Notes under the pieces: model-generated | Told to the model about the DNA's origin: nothing | The model's database searches: none | Seen by the model: only the letters and a program-made list of their open reading frames with translations | Translations under genes and position numbers: made by a program | NCBI GenBank assembly: GCA_000328365.1 | Contig: KB294182.1 | Location: 243,335 to 307,334, forward strand | DNA: 64,000 nt | DNA from: Capitella teleta | Lineage: Eukaryota; Annelida; Polychaeta; Capitellidae | Direction of reading: 5' to 3' | Shown: positions 1 through 11,275 of the stretch, piece by piece | Numbering within the stretch: the stretch's first letter is position 1 | Layout: each line of letters begins with the position of its first letter

Positions 1-389
1 TATGATGACGTCAGAATAATAAATCGGGCGAAGTTCACTCTTGGGGTGGATGTGGATAGGAGCTGCCTCCATCAGTTCAACATATTCGTTCTTGTTTTCT
101 ATCTCCTTCAAGAACGCTGAGCTGCAGATGAATCCTGAAATGGAGGCAGTGAGGAAGGGAGGAGCAGGTAGAGAGAGAGGCACTGACCGACGTCCACTTG
201 GTTAGTGGTGAAGGGGTTTGGACGATCAGCCAAGGGACCTGAGCATCGCGACTCAACCATGAGAATGGTACTGCGCTGCAGGACCTCTTCGAGGTAGTGC
301 TGGTAAACCTGGTATAACTCCAGAGGAATTCCAGGAGACAGGTAAGTCATCAAACGCAGGGGAGGGCTGTTCAACGTCTCACTTTCCAT
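1..389 (-). CDS. PhnD-like phosphate/phosphonate-binding periplasmic-type protein, 5' part (partial)
   Basis: Two exons read on the minus strand: 188-389 and 1-134, the second running off the window. The donor (G|GTCAGT) and acceptor (TTTCAG|GA) join in frame to give a peptide containing VDVGFICSSAFLKE and, near the edge, LRPIYYSDVI. The order 'LRLMTYL', 'FTTNQVDVGFICS' and 'R-P-Y-Y-S-D-V-I' is the pattern of the PhnD / phosphonate ABC transporter substrate-binding fold (PF12974), a bilobal binding protein of bacterial origin that also occurs as single-copy animal genes of unknown role. I chose the ATG at 387-389 because a T-rich stretch ending TTGCAG lies just upstream (about 401), so the in-frame sequence back to 494 is probably intron or 5' UTR. 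No signal peptide is visible. Family assignment is from motif memory; substrate and function in animals are not inferred. Confidence 0.65.
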
Positions 390-875
390 CTTGGACAATT
401 CTGCAAGAAAAAAAAAACCGACTGTCCTATAGAAGTGTAAGTCAGTGAGCAGATATATTGCCGGTTCATCATAGCGGGAAATCAATTGTTCCATCCAGGT
501 TGCTGAGAGGCATAAATTAACTCAAGGTCATCAATTAAGGCCCTCGTCAGCCTAAACCTGTAGAATTAAGTTCATTAAGTACACACATAATATGTGTATT
601 ATAATATCCATATTATGGATACTCTGTGCTGCTCAAATTTATAATTATGAACTGTAAGCATGCACATTTGTCTATGGTTAGTTGTTTAAGGATAAATGCA
701 ATTACCAGGTATGCTATTGAACCCAATCTGGGGGAAAGCAATTAATTCAAATTCCAACAACCAAGCTTATCTAATTACTTTATTCATTATTAATTATTTA
801 CTAGTATACTGATATAAATATTTCTTCCATGTACAGAATTACTGTAATACTGTTAAACAGGTCTTAAATTTTTTT
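390..875. other. AT-rich spacer upstream of the PhnD-like gene
   Basis: Holds the probable 5' UTR and promoter of the PhnD-like gene, with an inferred intron acceptor near 401. I see no other gene. A TGACGTCA site at 6-13 lies inside the coding exon. Confidence 0.4.
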
Positions 876-964
876 CAATTAAACAGGGTCTGTATTGTTT
901 AACAATATGGCATTTCATAATAAAATGCCATAAACTGCTAAACAATACAATAATTGTTTTATTG
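876..964. repeat. 89-nt long hairpin (MITE- or pre-miRNA-like)
   Basis: Three stacked stems are visible: 876-885 with 955-964 (9 of 10 pairs), 891-901 with 939-949 (11 of 11) and 906-915 with 923-932 (10 of 10). Small internal loops separate them, and the apical loop is 7 nt. Thirty of about 31 stem positions pair. The shape fits a small palindromic MITE or a microRNA-type precursor; the sequence alone does not decide. Confidence 0.6.
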
Positions 965-1319
965 TGATCAGCCCAATAATCCCATGATAAAACTGATAAT
1001 GCACCCAATCACGTTCGGCCTGCATGCACCAAGTGTCCTTGAACTTGTCGCAGCCAGATTTGGTAATTTGATCGTTGATTTTGTAGGCCAGGATGCAGGA
1101 TTCTATTCTCGAATATGGCCGCACTGTAAGCTCTGCTAGACCGACATATCATGGTATTTGCAATATCCTGGACTTTGCAACTTCTGCAAATCACAATGAA
1201 GCCACAATGTAACACAATAAACACATACCAGCTCTTCTCTGTAATATGACTCTGAAATGTCCGGTTTTGAGTACTTTATCCATACAATCTATACTCTACA
1301 GTGCAATCACTTACAAAAA

Positions 1320-2060
1320 GGCTTGGGCGATATTTTCGACTTATCAATATTTTCAATAATTACCCAACTCGATATCGATAATTTTCCTCATTGATAATTA
1401 TTGATAATTTTAAGAAAGAAAAAATATATAAATATTAAAATATATAAACAAAGTCAACTTCGCAAAAAATAATGTTACTTCAAGGCTCTGAAACACATTT
1501 TCATAATAAATTTTAGCCATGAGTTCAATCATGAACAATAGTGGGGTCTGTTCCAAAGTCTGTGAATAGCTGAATGACACAAATTGCTAGATGCATAGAA
1601 ATTTTACGCTTGGCAAAACTGAAGAATATTGTGGGTTTGGATGCCTCTGCATTTAGCCAGCCCGGGGTATTTTCAGCTCACTTGGAAATATTAAAGCTTC
1701 AATATTATATTTAACAGAATTCGTATACTATATTGCCATTAACTTAAAAGGCCAACCTAAGACTTAAAATTTTAGAAACACAGAGAGGTGGCTCAGAGGT
1801 TTAAAAACCAAGTTCACTTTTCTTGCAATACATGTACTAAATATTTGTGCTAAGCCAAAGGTTCATCCAAGTTGTTTAACTGCATTTCATGATTTTCATC
1901 CCATGTTGACGCAGAGCAATTTGTCAATTATAATTTTTCTTTGGTACTTTGCATCATTCGGCCACTTACTACAGGTGAAATAATTATCGCAATAATTATC
2001 GTTATGGTGATAAATTCATGAAAATTCTCATCATATTTTTGTTCAATTATCGCTCAAGCC
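1320..2060. mobile_element. 741-bp non-autonomous DNA transposon with GGCTTGRGCGATA termini
   Basis: The left end reads GGCTTGGGCGATA and the right end, reverse complemented, reads GGCTTGAGCGATA: 12 of 13 identical. The interior is AT-rich with many ATTATCGATAAT-type words and no ORF. Ends of the form GGxTxGGCGATA are common in hAT-like MITEs, but I see no clear 8-bp target duplication, so the superfamily is a guess. Confidence 0.5.
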
Positions 2061-2209
2061 TACATACAACAATACATATGCTAATATATGCACTCAAATG
2101 GCATAATTAATCATTGAACAAATAAATTCACAGTTAAGACCAGGGAGTCATTACCACTACCCAGCCAAATCTCAGCCTCAACCAGTAAGTCAAAATCAAT
2201 CGCATTAAA

Positions 2210-2750
2210 TTTATGGCACCGACGCCTGACCATTCTTCCCCACTTCCCCACATGCGCGGTCTCCTGTCTGACCTATCCAGACAAATCCTGCTCTCATTTG
2301 TGAAGAGGACACTTTTTCCTCACTGGTGCAATCCGGTCCACTGGAGACAATGATGACGTCATTTTAATTAGCATTCGGGATTTCGGGATTGGGCCTCTGA
2401 AAGAGATCCAAGACCTCAACCTCCGTTCCTGCTGAAGCCAGTATCAGTCTGTTCTTGAATAGACTCATCAGTTGTGAGTCCCTAATCTTCCATATGCAGT
2501 TGAAACGGTTGTTTTAAACCTGTCCTGGATGTGCGCTCGCCGGATTTGGCGATCCTGTCTCTCTGGTGTCACTTTTGGTTGTCCAGCACAAAGTCTGTCG
2601 GCCCTGGAACCAGTTTCAGCCACGCCCTGCCATAGCCGATAAATGGTTGAGACAGTACATATTCCCAGAAAATGGTTCCACTTTTCTTCCCCTATACAGA
2701 AAGCGTCTGGATAGCTCTCTTCAAAGCACTGTTCTAGCAGTCCCATAGTG
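2210..2750 (-). mobile_element. Tc1/mariner transposase remnant
   Basis: Reading on the minus strand, 2468-2746 gives the N-terminal part with 'TIYRLWQGVAETG', 'GQPKVTPERQDRQIRRAHI' and 'GTHN', the helix-turn-helix region of Tc1 transposases. Further on (about 2215-2330) another frame gives 'VLFTNESRICLDRSDRR' and 'MW', the catalytic-domain signature. The pieces lie in different frames with stops between them, so this is a dead copy. Terminal repeats were not identified. Confidence 0.8.
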
Positions 2751-2888
2751 AAGTTTACGGCAACGTCTCAATGATGTCGTACAGAATTCATAGAGGCGTC
2801 TCTCGAGTCCATTCCATAAGTCACTAATAGTACAGCTACAAATATAATTGCAATTAAAAATCCTGCGTTGATTTCTTTTGCCTATTAT

Positions 2889-4191
<1,303 letters not shown>

Positions 4192-5335
4192 ATGATGTTG
4201 CATTGGGAGCTGATTGGAGCGGCTGTTGATGCCGGCATTTTTCTCATCTGCTACAAACTTTATAAAAATGCCTCCAAAGAAGCGGATCTCATCAAGGTCT
4301 GTTCCACAATCACTTCACGCCTTTAACTTATCCCTTCCTTTCCCAGGACATGACAATATATGAAGCGTCACCAGAATTGCGTTCAAAGTTAGAAGGAACC
4401 GAAGGAAAAAGTCTCCCGTATGCTTGTGTACAAGGAGTGACGCAAGCGTTGAACAATGTGCTCAGGAGTCGCTTCAAGGACGAGGAAGGAGTCATTCGAA
4501 CTCACTCGTTTGTGGAACATAAGTCTAAGAGGACGCAAGGATATTGGTGAGTGTACGCTCTGAGCGTACGTGGTTTCATTGGTTTCATTTCAGGACTGAC
4601 ATTGAACGTGTGATCAAAGATGAAGTTCAATCGAAACCGTTCACTTTGCAAAATTTATCTTCCGCATCAAGAGATCGAGTAACCGTAGAAGAAGCGTTGT
4701 CAGCGAATCATTTGGACGATGCTCTGTCGATTGTGTACGACCACTATGAACCAACCAAAGACGGAGCTTTGTCACGTGGCGTTGATCGCTTGTTCGGTGA
4801 AGTTGTTAAAGGACACAGAGAAACCGAGAAAATGCTTGGAGTTGGCGTTCATCTGCTCGGTTTGGGCAAGATCACGTTAGATGGCGATAAAATTGTGCTG
4901 TCACCTCCAGACACAAAAGATCCGTATATCCTGACATCTCTAAGTAAAGGAGAACTGGTGAAAGCTTATTCCTCCAAGGCGCGCGTCTACAAGGTCATGG
5001 CATGGGTCTTTGGCGTGGTGGGTGTTGGATTCGTGTCATATTTTGTGTACCGCAACGTGAAGCGATATTACGAGGACTACCAAATGCAGCGTCTTGTGGA
5101 GCAGATGCGAATAAATCGCGCTCAGCAAATGGCCTCTGAAGGCAACAACAACGGAGACGAGAATGAAAACCGCGAGTCATGCGTTGTGTGTTTGGCAAAC
5201 CCTCGTGAGCTGATCGTCTTGGAGTGCGGTCATCTGTGTCTGTGTGGAGACTGCGCTCGTGAATTACCACAACCGAGACGCTGCCCCATATGCAGAGGGG
5301 CGGTGGCACGTCTGCTTCCCGTCTTCAACTCTTAG
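4192..5335 (+). CDS. MUL1: Mitochondrial E3 ubiquitin/SUMO ligase MUL1 (MULAN/MAPL)
   Basis: Three exons, 4192-4296, 4347-4546 and 4594-5335, join in frame to 348 residues, close to vertebrate MUL1 (about 352). Introns are 50 and 47 bp with GT-AG ends. Order of parts: an N-terminal membrane helix (about residues 5-22); the BAM/GIDE intermembrane-space domain (about 40-220); a second membrane helix 'VMAWVFGVVGVGFVSYFVY'; a basic coiled linker; and a C-terminal C3HC4 RING with 'CVVC', 'ECGHLCLCGDC' and 'CPIC', ending LLPVFNS as in the family. The protein sits in the outer mitochondrial membrane with the RING in the cytosol and marks DRP1, mitofusin and others for ubiquitin or SUMO. I start at the first ATG (4192); a second Met follows directly, so 4195 is equally possible. 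All RING zinc ligands are present. Confidence 0.93.
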
Positions 5336-6634
5336 CGCCATTTTCTGTTTGCAATATTCTTACCGGAGGTGCTGGTTTGCTCTATATCCTGTCCGCTTCC
5401 GTTTTTTGGGATGCAGTATTTTTTTTCTCCAGTTATTCTTTTGTTGTTTGTGGTCTTTAGTAAATTTTTAATTTCTCCGATTTTAAGTCTCAAATTTGTT
5501 TACACTTTTTCCCAAGTCTAAAAAATTATGTTATTTATGAATTTTCATTGCTTTCGCATAGAGGAAGAATAATGAGAGTGGACATGTCGCGTGAACGCCG
5601 GTCTTTCGCCCAGCGAGCGAATTTTATTAATTGTCCCTGGCCGGGCTCTATCGCCAGTCCCAGCTTAACGTTTGTTTTCCCTATACATGAATAAAAAATG
5701 ACCGAAGATCGCGGTTGACACGGTCATACCTTTTTACTCCAAAGAGCGACAACTTACAAATTTACAAGATATAGAGACTTAACCATCATGAATATGTTCT
5801 GAAAATTTCAAATCTATATAGAATATAATTGCAGAGTTATTTGACTTTTGTCAAACATGATCAGAAACATTTTCGTTTTTTTAGCAATTGCTGGATGTCT
5901 AGGAGTGTTTGCTGTGTAATTAATAATCATTTGTTAAGCTCCTTATCAGCAAACTCGCCTCACCGCTCGTTGAAGCGATGAAGTAGGCTGACTTTTCTTA
6001 ATACGGGTGTCCGACGATTTAACGAGCTATACTAATACTAAGCGAGGACTGGTGCTTGAGCCTGGTAGGAAATTAGGAAAATTCGCTCTCAAACTGAGAG
6101 ACATCACCCCCACAGGCTTCCCACACATGTCCACTCAAATTATTCTTCCTCTGTGGCTTTTGTGCCTTGCCTTAGAAATTTTTTTTGCACTTCAGCATGA
6201 ATGAATGAATGATCTCTCTCTAGACCACTTTTTTTTTTCTTAAGATGAATTGAGGTGATTTTCGCCTTCACTGTTGATTGTATTCTAGGCTGATAATAAA
6301 AGTTAGTATTTTATGATTTTCTTCTTTTTTTTTTCAATCCAACCTTTTTCAGCATGATTAATTTTCAGTTATTTTGAAATTCATGGCTAAAATTGATAAA
6401 AATTTATTCAACATGAGAAACATGTTACAAATTTATTAAAAAATCAACACAATATTGCAGATTGACTAAATCCCATTCAACAAAAGGAAGACTGGTAAAT
6501 TGCTAACACTTATTAACAGCCGTCATTATGTAGTTGAACTCCTGAATGGCCAGAAATGAGCTTGAATAATACTCCATACATCTTACCCACATGTGTACGG
6601 GTATCTCTGAAGCACTGATTAAAAAGTAAATGCA
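5336..6634. other. Convergent spacer between MUL1 and MTFP1
   Basis: Contains the 3' UTRs of both genes. A minus-strand AATAAA at 6432-6437 lies about 200 nt past the MTFP1 stop and is its likely poly(A) signal. The 65-codon reading frame at 6007-6204 has no ATG start and no recognisable feature. Nothing else seen. Confidence 0.4.
5690..5695 (+). terminator. Candidate poly(A) signal of MUL1
   Basis: AATAAA about 355 nt 3' of the MUL1 stop codon, the first canonical hexamer downstream on this strand. Confidence 0.45.
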
Positions 6635-8097
6635 TTATTCATCACGTTTGTGATGCAACAAAGAGTCGGCCAATCTGGGTTGTGTGTATTTCCTGTACGT
6701 GCGTTCCATCGCCCAGTCAACTGAGCGGTCAATCGGCTGAATGATGAACGGAATCGCGCACAAACCCATTGCAGTGACCACTCCTTTGCGGAGATTTGGA
6801 GGGACATCAGGGATGGCGTCGCGCAGAATACGAGCAGCCGCCCAGCAGATGCGATTGATCGTGAAGCCAGGGATGGCGACTGACGCGAATCCTTGCCACA
6901 ACAACGTATCAATGATCGCATGTTTCCTCTGTCGATTGTATTCTTCAGCGTTTGGCCACTTTTGCTGGATAAAACAAATTTTAATGATGAACGAAATCTG
7001 CGGCTGAAAGCAACTGACCTGGTCGACCTTATTTTTCTTGTCGTTGGCATCAGCACAGACGTAGGCGCAGGCGACGCAGTAGGTCGCTCGCACCCATGTG
7101 ACGTGCATGAGGGCACGGAATGCTTCGCCCACTTCGTTTGCATATCCTGCATTGCAAAGAAATAAAATCATGAGACCGATCCCATCTCCGACGTAAACAA
7201 TGATGAAATTAGTATACGGAGCTTCATTTTGCATGGGGAGCTTCAGCACTCTACAGTCTATATTCAGAGAGTCACGTACTGACGTAGGCCTATCTAATAC
7301 CGCATAAATATGCAGCATATCGTTTGCCATATAAAGCTCGCCTATGCTTATGAAAAATTGCCTTTCACCAACAATAATATTACAATAGCCTCCTAATGGA
7401 ATACATGGAATACATCACAAAATATCCATTCTAATGATATCTCACGTCAATAGTTGTTGACTCTTCTAAAAATATCAAGTTTTCCACTTTTTATGCGACA
7501 CCGGCCTGATTTTCAAGAAAGATGCAAAAATTCAATCTGCGCAACGCGCTGCTGGCAGCTGTTTACATTGCGCGACGTTCGCGCAATCAGCAGTAAATCT
7601 AAAATTCCGATTGTTTGTTGTGGCCCTTTGCAAAATTGCAGGCTACAGCTGAGAGCATTGAATGATGGACGCTGTCATATTTCATTATTTGGCAGATTTT
7701 TTGCATGAAAATTGTTAGGTAACCTGGCAGCCTAAACTTTTAATTAGTATGGGGTCATTTTGGGCCTGACACGGTAGGAGTGATCCATGGGCAATCAGTA
7801 TCAGCTATAGTACGGGGCTAGTAGTCAGTAGTACGGTACTCAGGGCTCTGCTGAGTCTGCATTGAACAGTTGAAATCACCCTATTATCGCCCATTCGCAA
7901 CGCTTACCGAGGTATCTGACGGGTGTGTCTCGGAACAGATCTCTCTCTTTCGGCTCTTTGGGCGGCTGAGGTGCCGGTGCCGCTATTTTTGCCATTTTGG
8001 GAGGTTTTTGAGGCGCAACAGCGTTGACCTGGCGCCGAAGTTCTTCGAGTTCGTCTGCTGCCTTCGTAGAGGTCATGATCAGATGATGTGCCGACAA
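6635..8097 (-). CDS. MTFP1: Mitochondrial fission process protein 1 (MTP18)
   Basis: Three exons on the minus strand: 7908-8097, 7019-7146 and 6635-6964. They join with matching phases (intron 1 splits the Gly of 'RYLGYANEVGEAF') to 215 residues. Family landmarks: 'ERDLFRDTPVRYLGYANEVG', 'VADANDK'-like 'CADANDKKNK', 'WQGFASVAIPGFTINRICWA' and 'IPFIIQPIDRSVDWAM'. MTFP1 is an inner mitochondrial membrane protein with several hydrophobic segments that promotes DRP1-dependent fission. The human protein is 166 residues; the extra length here is mainly an N-terminal Ala/Pro/Lys-rich extension (about 55 residues) before 'ERDLFRD'. Start taken at 8095-8097; the Met seven codons later is an alternative. 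Intron 1 is 761 bp and holds one arm of an inverted repeat. Confidence 0.92.
7595..7835 (+). repeat. Dispersed repeat, copy A (in MTFP1 intron 1)
   Basis: About 230 bp that recurs in inverted orientation at 8300-8560. Shared words include CAGGCTACA, GGACGCTGT, AGGTAACCTGG and GCCTGACACGGTAGG in the same order. The pair brackets MTFP1 exon 1. Family unknown. Confidence 0.7.
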
Positions 8098-8299
8098 TGA
8101 AGTTTAGGGAAAGGAGAAAATACCTATCATCCTATTCGAAAAGGCATACTGTTTACATTTTGAACACGTCAAAATGTGTATTATAGCATTTTGAATGTGT
8201 TTTGTATGATATGTGTTCTATTAGTCTCAATTATTAATTTATAAAACCTCCGTGAATGTGTCATAACGTCATCACTTTTTTGTCCGTAAATCGCAAATT

Positions 8300-8560
8300 C
8301 ATAACGCACCCTAGCCCTATACTATTGCAAAGAAGGTGTACACCTTCTTTGACTATGGCTGATCCCTATCTCCGGTGGATCAGTGATCAGGCAGCCCTAC
8401 CGTGTCAGGCACAAAATGATTCCACACTAATTAAATTTTTAGGCTTCCAGGTTACCTTAAAATTCTCGTGCAAATAATTCCACAAAAATTAACAGCGTCC
8501 ATGTTGTAGCCTGGAATTCCACAAAGGTCCACGTACAGCAACCGATCCGCAACAACATCC
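8300..8560 (-). repeat. Dispersed repeat, copy B, inverted relative to copy A
   Basis: Aligns along its length with 7595-7835 after reverse complementing. Near its outer end it carries an extra ~30 bp not present in copy A, made largely of a perfect palindrome (8328-8351) and flanked by an ATAGT repeat. This looks like a small insertion. Confidence 0.7.
8328..8351. repeat. Perfect 24-nt palindrome
   Basis: AAAGAAGGTGT followed at once by its reverse complement ACACCTTCTTT, extended by one C/G pair. It lies upstream of MTFP1 exon 1 inside repeat copy B. Confidence 0.9.
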
Positions 8561-8679
8561 ATAAGTCTACTCCCTTGATTTTTAAACCTTTTCCGATCTA
8601 AAAAAGATTTCCTTGACTAGCCAATCCATGGATCCTGGTAAACATTATTACGAGTACTCTCATAACAAGATGACTTTGA

Positions 8680-9035
8680 TAGACGATGAAATTGACGGAA
8701 ATGACTTTTGCATGTTCAGATCACTAATAATGGTTCGCTGAACAGTGCTTGTTGATAGCCCAGTCATATCACACAGTTCAAATAGCGAGATCCGCCTGTT
8801 TCCTAAGATCAATCACTCGAGTTTCGCTGCTTGGGTAGCGGTCTTGACTGTCACAAGCCGTCAAACATGGTGGCCATCTTCAAGGTTCTCTCATCCTGCT
8901 TGCATGGGTGGTGGCCATATACTAGTATCGTTTGGCCATAGCATCAGATGGGGCTTGTCTTCCATAAACTTTCCTCATATGTTGCACTATTTCTTTGCAG
9001 TTTTTACCTGTCCTCAAGGAAACACATGACGGAAT
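8680..9035 (-). mobile_element. Mariner-family transposase remnant
   Basis: The minus strand gives, in several frames, 'KEIVQHMRKVYG'-like sequence, 'RQAPSDAMAKRY', 'ETRVIDLRKQADLAI' and 'LCDMTGLSTSTVQRTI' followed by 'DLNMQK'. These are the N-terminal DNA-binding helices of mariner transposases in their normal order. Stops and frame changes separate the pieces, and the catalytic part is missing. No terminal repeats identified. Confidence 0.65.
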
Positions 9036-9899
9036 TTTGCAGGAAACTTATATTGGTTGCTAAGCAACATGTGCGTAAGCACGTGAGAACCGGACAACTT
9101 TTCCCCTTGTACTGGCACTTACAGGGCAGGGTTGAGACTCTAACTGTGAAATTTGGCCCCGAAAACTTGTCATTTTTATTTTTATTTTTTTCTTCTTTTT
9201 CCGTGTGAGTCAGAGGACTGGGATGATCTAACAATGAGAACCGAACTTCTTTTTTTTTTTGACCCCTTGTCGATTGTTCCTCCAATACAACCAGGTTAAT
9301 TCCATTTTTCCTTTGAAATTTCAGGAATATATGCGCAAGTGGTTTAACTTATTGCACACAAAGATTCGTGTCTATGCAATGCATACCCCGAATGTGGTGA
9401 TGGCATAACAGGAGATTTGCGTTTCGTTGGCCCCTAAGTATATACGTGTAATTTGTTCAGGAAGTCAAGAGGCGGTTGGAGACGCATATTCTTTAATCGG
9501 GCACTCAGTGAGAATATAACAGTGATTGGGCCTCATTCCTTTTCTATTGTTATGTTCATTTTCTTTTTGTGTTTTCAAGTAAGTTTAGTTAATGCATTGA
9601 GGTAGGCATACAAGCATTTTAAAAAGTTTGGATCGAAACCGCAAGTGAGTGATAGAGCTATATGGAAGAGCAGTCACTACGGGAAATAATATGAGAAACT
9701 AATATTAGCAGTGGTGAAGAACGTACCATATAGTGATGGAGAGGGACCATTAAGGTAGAACCGTGAGTGGTGGGATCTCGAGGTAGGGGAAGCATGCAGT
9801 GACGGAGAGGAGAAGCTGGTGCAGAAGGCATCGCCAATGTATCAAACGTTTTGGAGAAGAGGATGAGGAGACAAGAGAGACATGGCGCCGATATATGGA
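9036..9899. other. Spacer without a recognised gene
   Basis: AT-rich with T-runs near 9180 and 9250. The part from about 9650 is purine-rich and probably belongs to the decayed LINE that follows. Nothing else seen. Confidence 0.35.
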
Positions 9900-10440
9900 T
9901 GCTAAAATAAAGGCCCATGGTATTGGTGGCTGAAAAAGTGGAGCAACGGAACAGAAGATATATACGGACACTGGGAAGAGGGAAGAGGAGAACAGAGGGT
10001 GTTATTTGAATGAGGATGGTGTGGAGTGCTTGATAGAGGTGTCAAGAGGAAGAGGGAAGGAGTGTCTAGTGGCGTGTCTAGACATAGAGAAAGTTTACGA
10101 TTGGGTAAATCGAGGGAAGTTGATAAAGGATCCGTTGGGCGGAGTGAAGATCAGGTAGTATTCGAGAAGAGGACCTGAAGAGAAGATGGCGATGAGCGGG
10201 CTTTTCTACGCAGATGACATTTGTTTGCTGTCAAAGGAGGGGCATGGACTCCAGAACATACTGAACAGGGTAAATCTTGCGCTAGATGAATACGTTTGAG
10301 GATCAACCGGGATAGTCGTGATGGGAGTGGGAGGCCCTTTTGGAGGAGGTGAATGGTATGCTGGAGAGAAGAAGATAGTGTAGAGGAAAGAGACTTGGGT
10401 ATGAAGATTGTTGGAGGAGTTCAGAAATCACCGAAGAATT
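9900..10440 (+). mobile_element. LINE reverse-transcriptase fragment, decayed
   Basis: Plus-strand frames give 'ECLVACLDIEKVYDWVNRGK' (RT palm motif A with D and the following Y-D-W-V) at about 10062-10130, and 'LFYADDICLLSKEGHGLQNI' (catalytic Y-A-D-D box) at about 10200-10265. The spacing between them is too short for an intact domain and frames change, so the copy is internally deleted. A 30-bp stretch near 10410-10460 is duplicated in tandem. The clade cannot be fixed from this. Confidence 0.7.
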
Positions 10441-11058
10441 GTTGGAGGAGTTCAGAAATCACCGAAGAATTACAATTATAATGAATTACAATTATAATTC
10501 ACAATCATAACATAATTCACAATCATAACGCCTGTGGCCTGATCGGTAAGCATCAGTGCAGTCCATTTAACAATTTATTAATTTTGCTCCTTTAATTACC
10601 TTATTTGCTCCATTTGTTTGCCTACATTTGTTTTTCCAAGTTTAGCATTTTGTTCATTTTATGTAAGTTATCTCCTTATAATCTAATGACTTAACCTTTA
10701 TTATCTCACACAATTTATATATAATTTCATCTCTGCCCCCGAGCACCATCCAGTTTATTTACAAAGAGTTCTGATACAAAAGGAATTAATTAAATCTTTT
10801 GACCTGACCTGACTAATGGAACTGATCCAGCCACGTTGGAATTTGTATTATAAGGTAGGTTAACTGATTTATATTTACCAATGACCTTGAGGTGCTTCAT
10901 AACATTTAGATGTAAAATGAGGCAGGCAGTGGGTTGGACTAGGATTGAATAGATGGAAATGCATCAAAAACAAACTTTCATATTCATTAAGAAACACAGA
11001 CTCAATTAAGATACATGCAATCTAAATCATATGTACAATGCAATAATATAATATTAAG

Positions 11059-11092
<34 letters not shown>

Positions 11093-11275
11093 AGTTTGTG
11101 CAGGGAAACTGTTACCCAATATAATAGAAAAAAATTAACTGGCCATCAAGCCTATCAGTATGTGTGTGATTTCAACAGCTTTGATAGGATGCATTTATGC
11201 AGATAATTCCAAGAGATTTTGTTGTCTCAATTTCTGAATGAATCATGAAGAACCCAAAAAAAAGAAATTGCAGAT
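10441..11275. other. Spacer 3' of PLPBP with a poly(A) tract
   Basis: AT-rich, no gene seen. A 29-nt A-run at 11059-11087 could be the tail of a retroposed sequence. The stretch from 11088 to 11275 would be the PLPBP 3' UTR. Confidence 0.35.
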
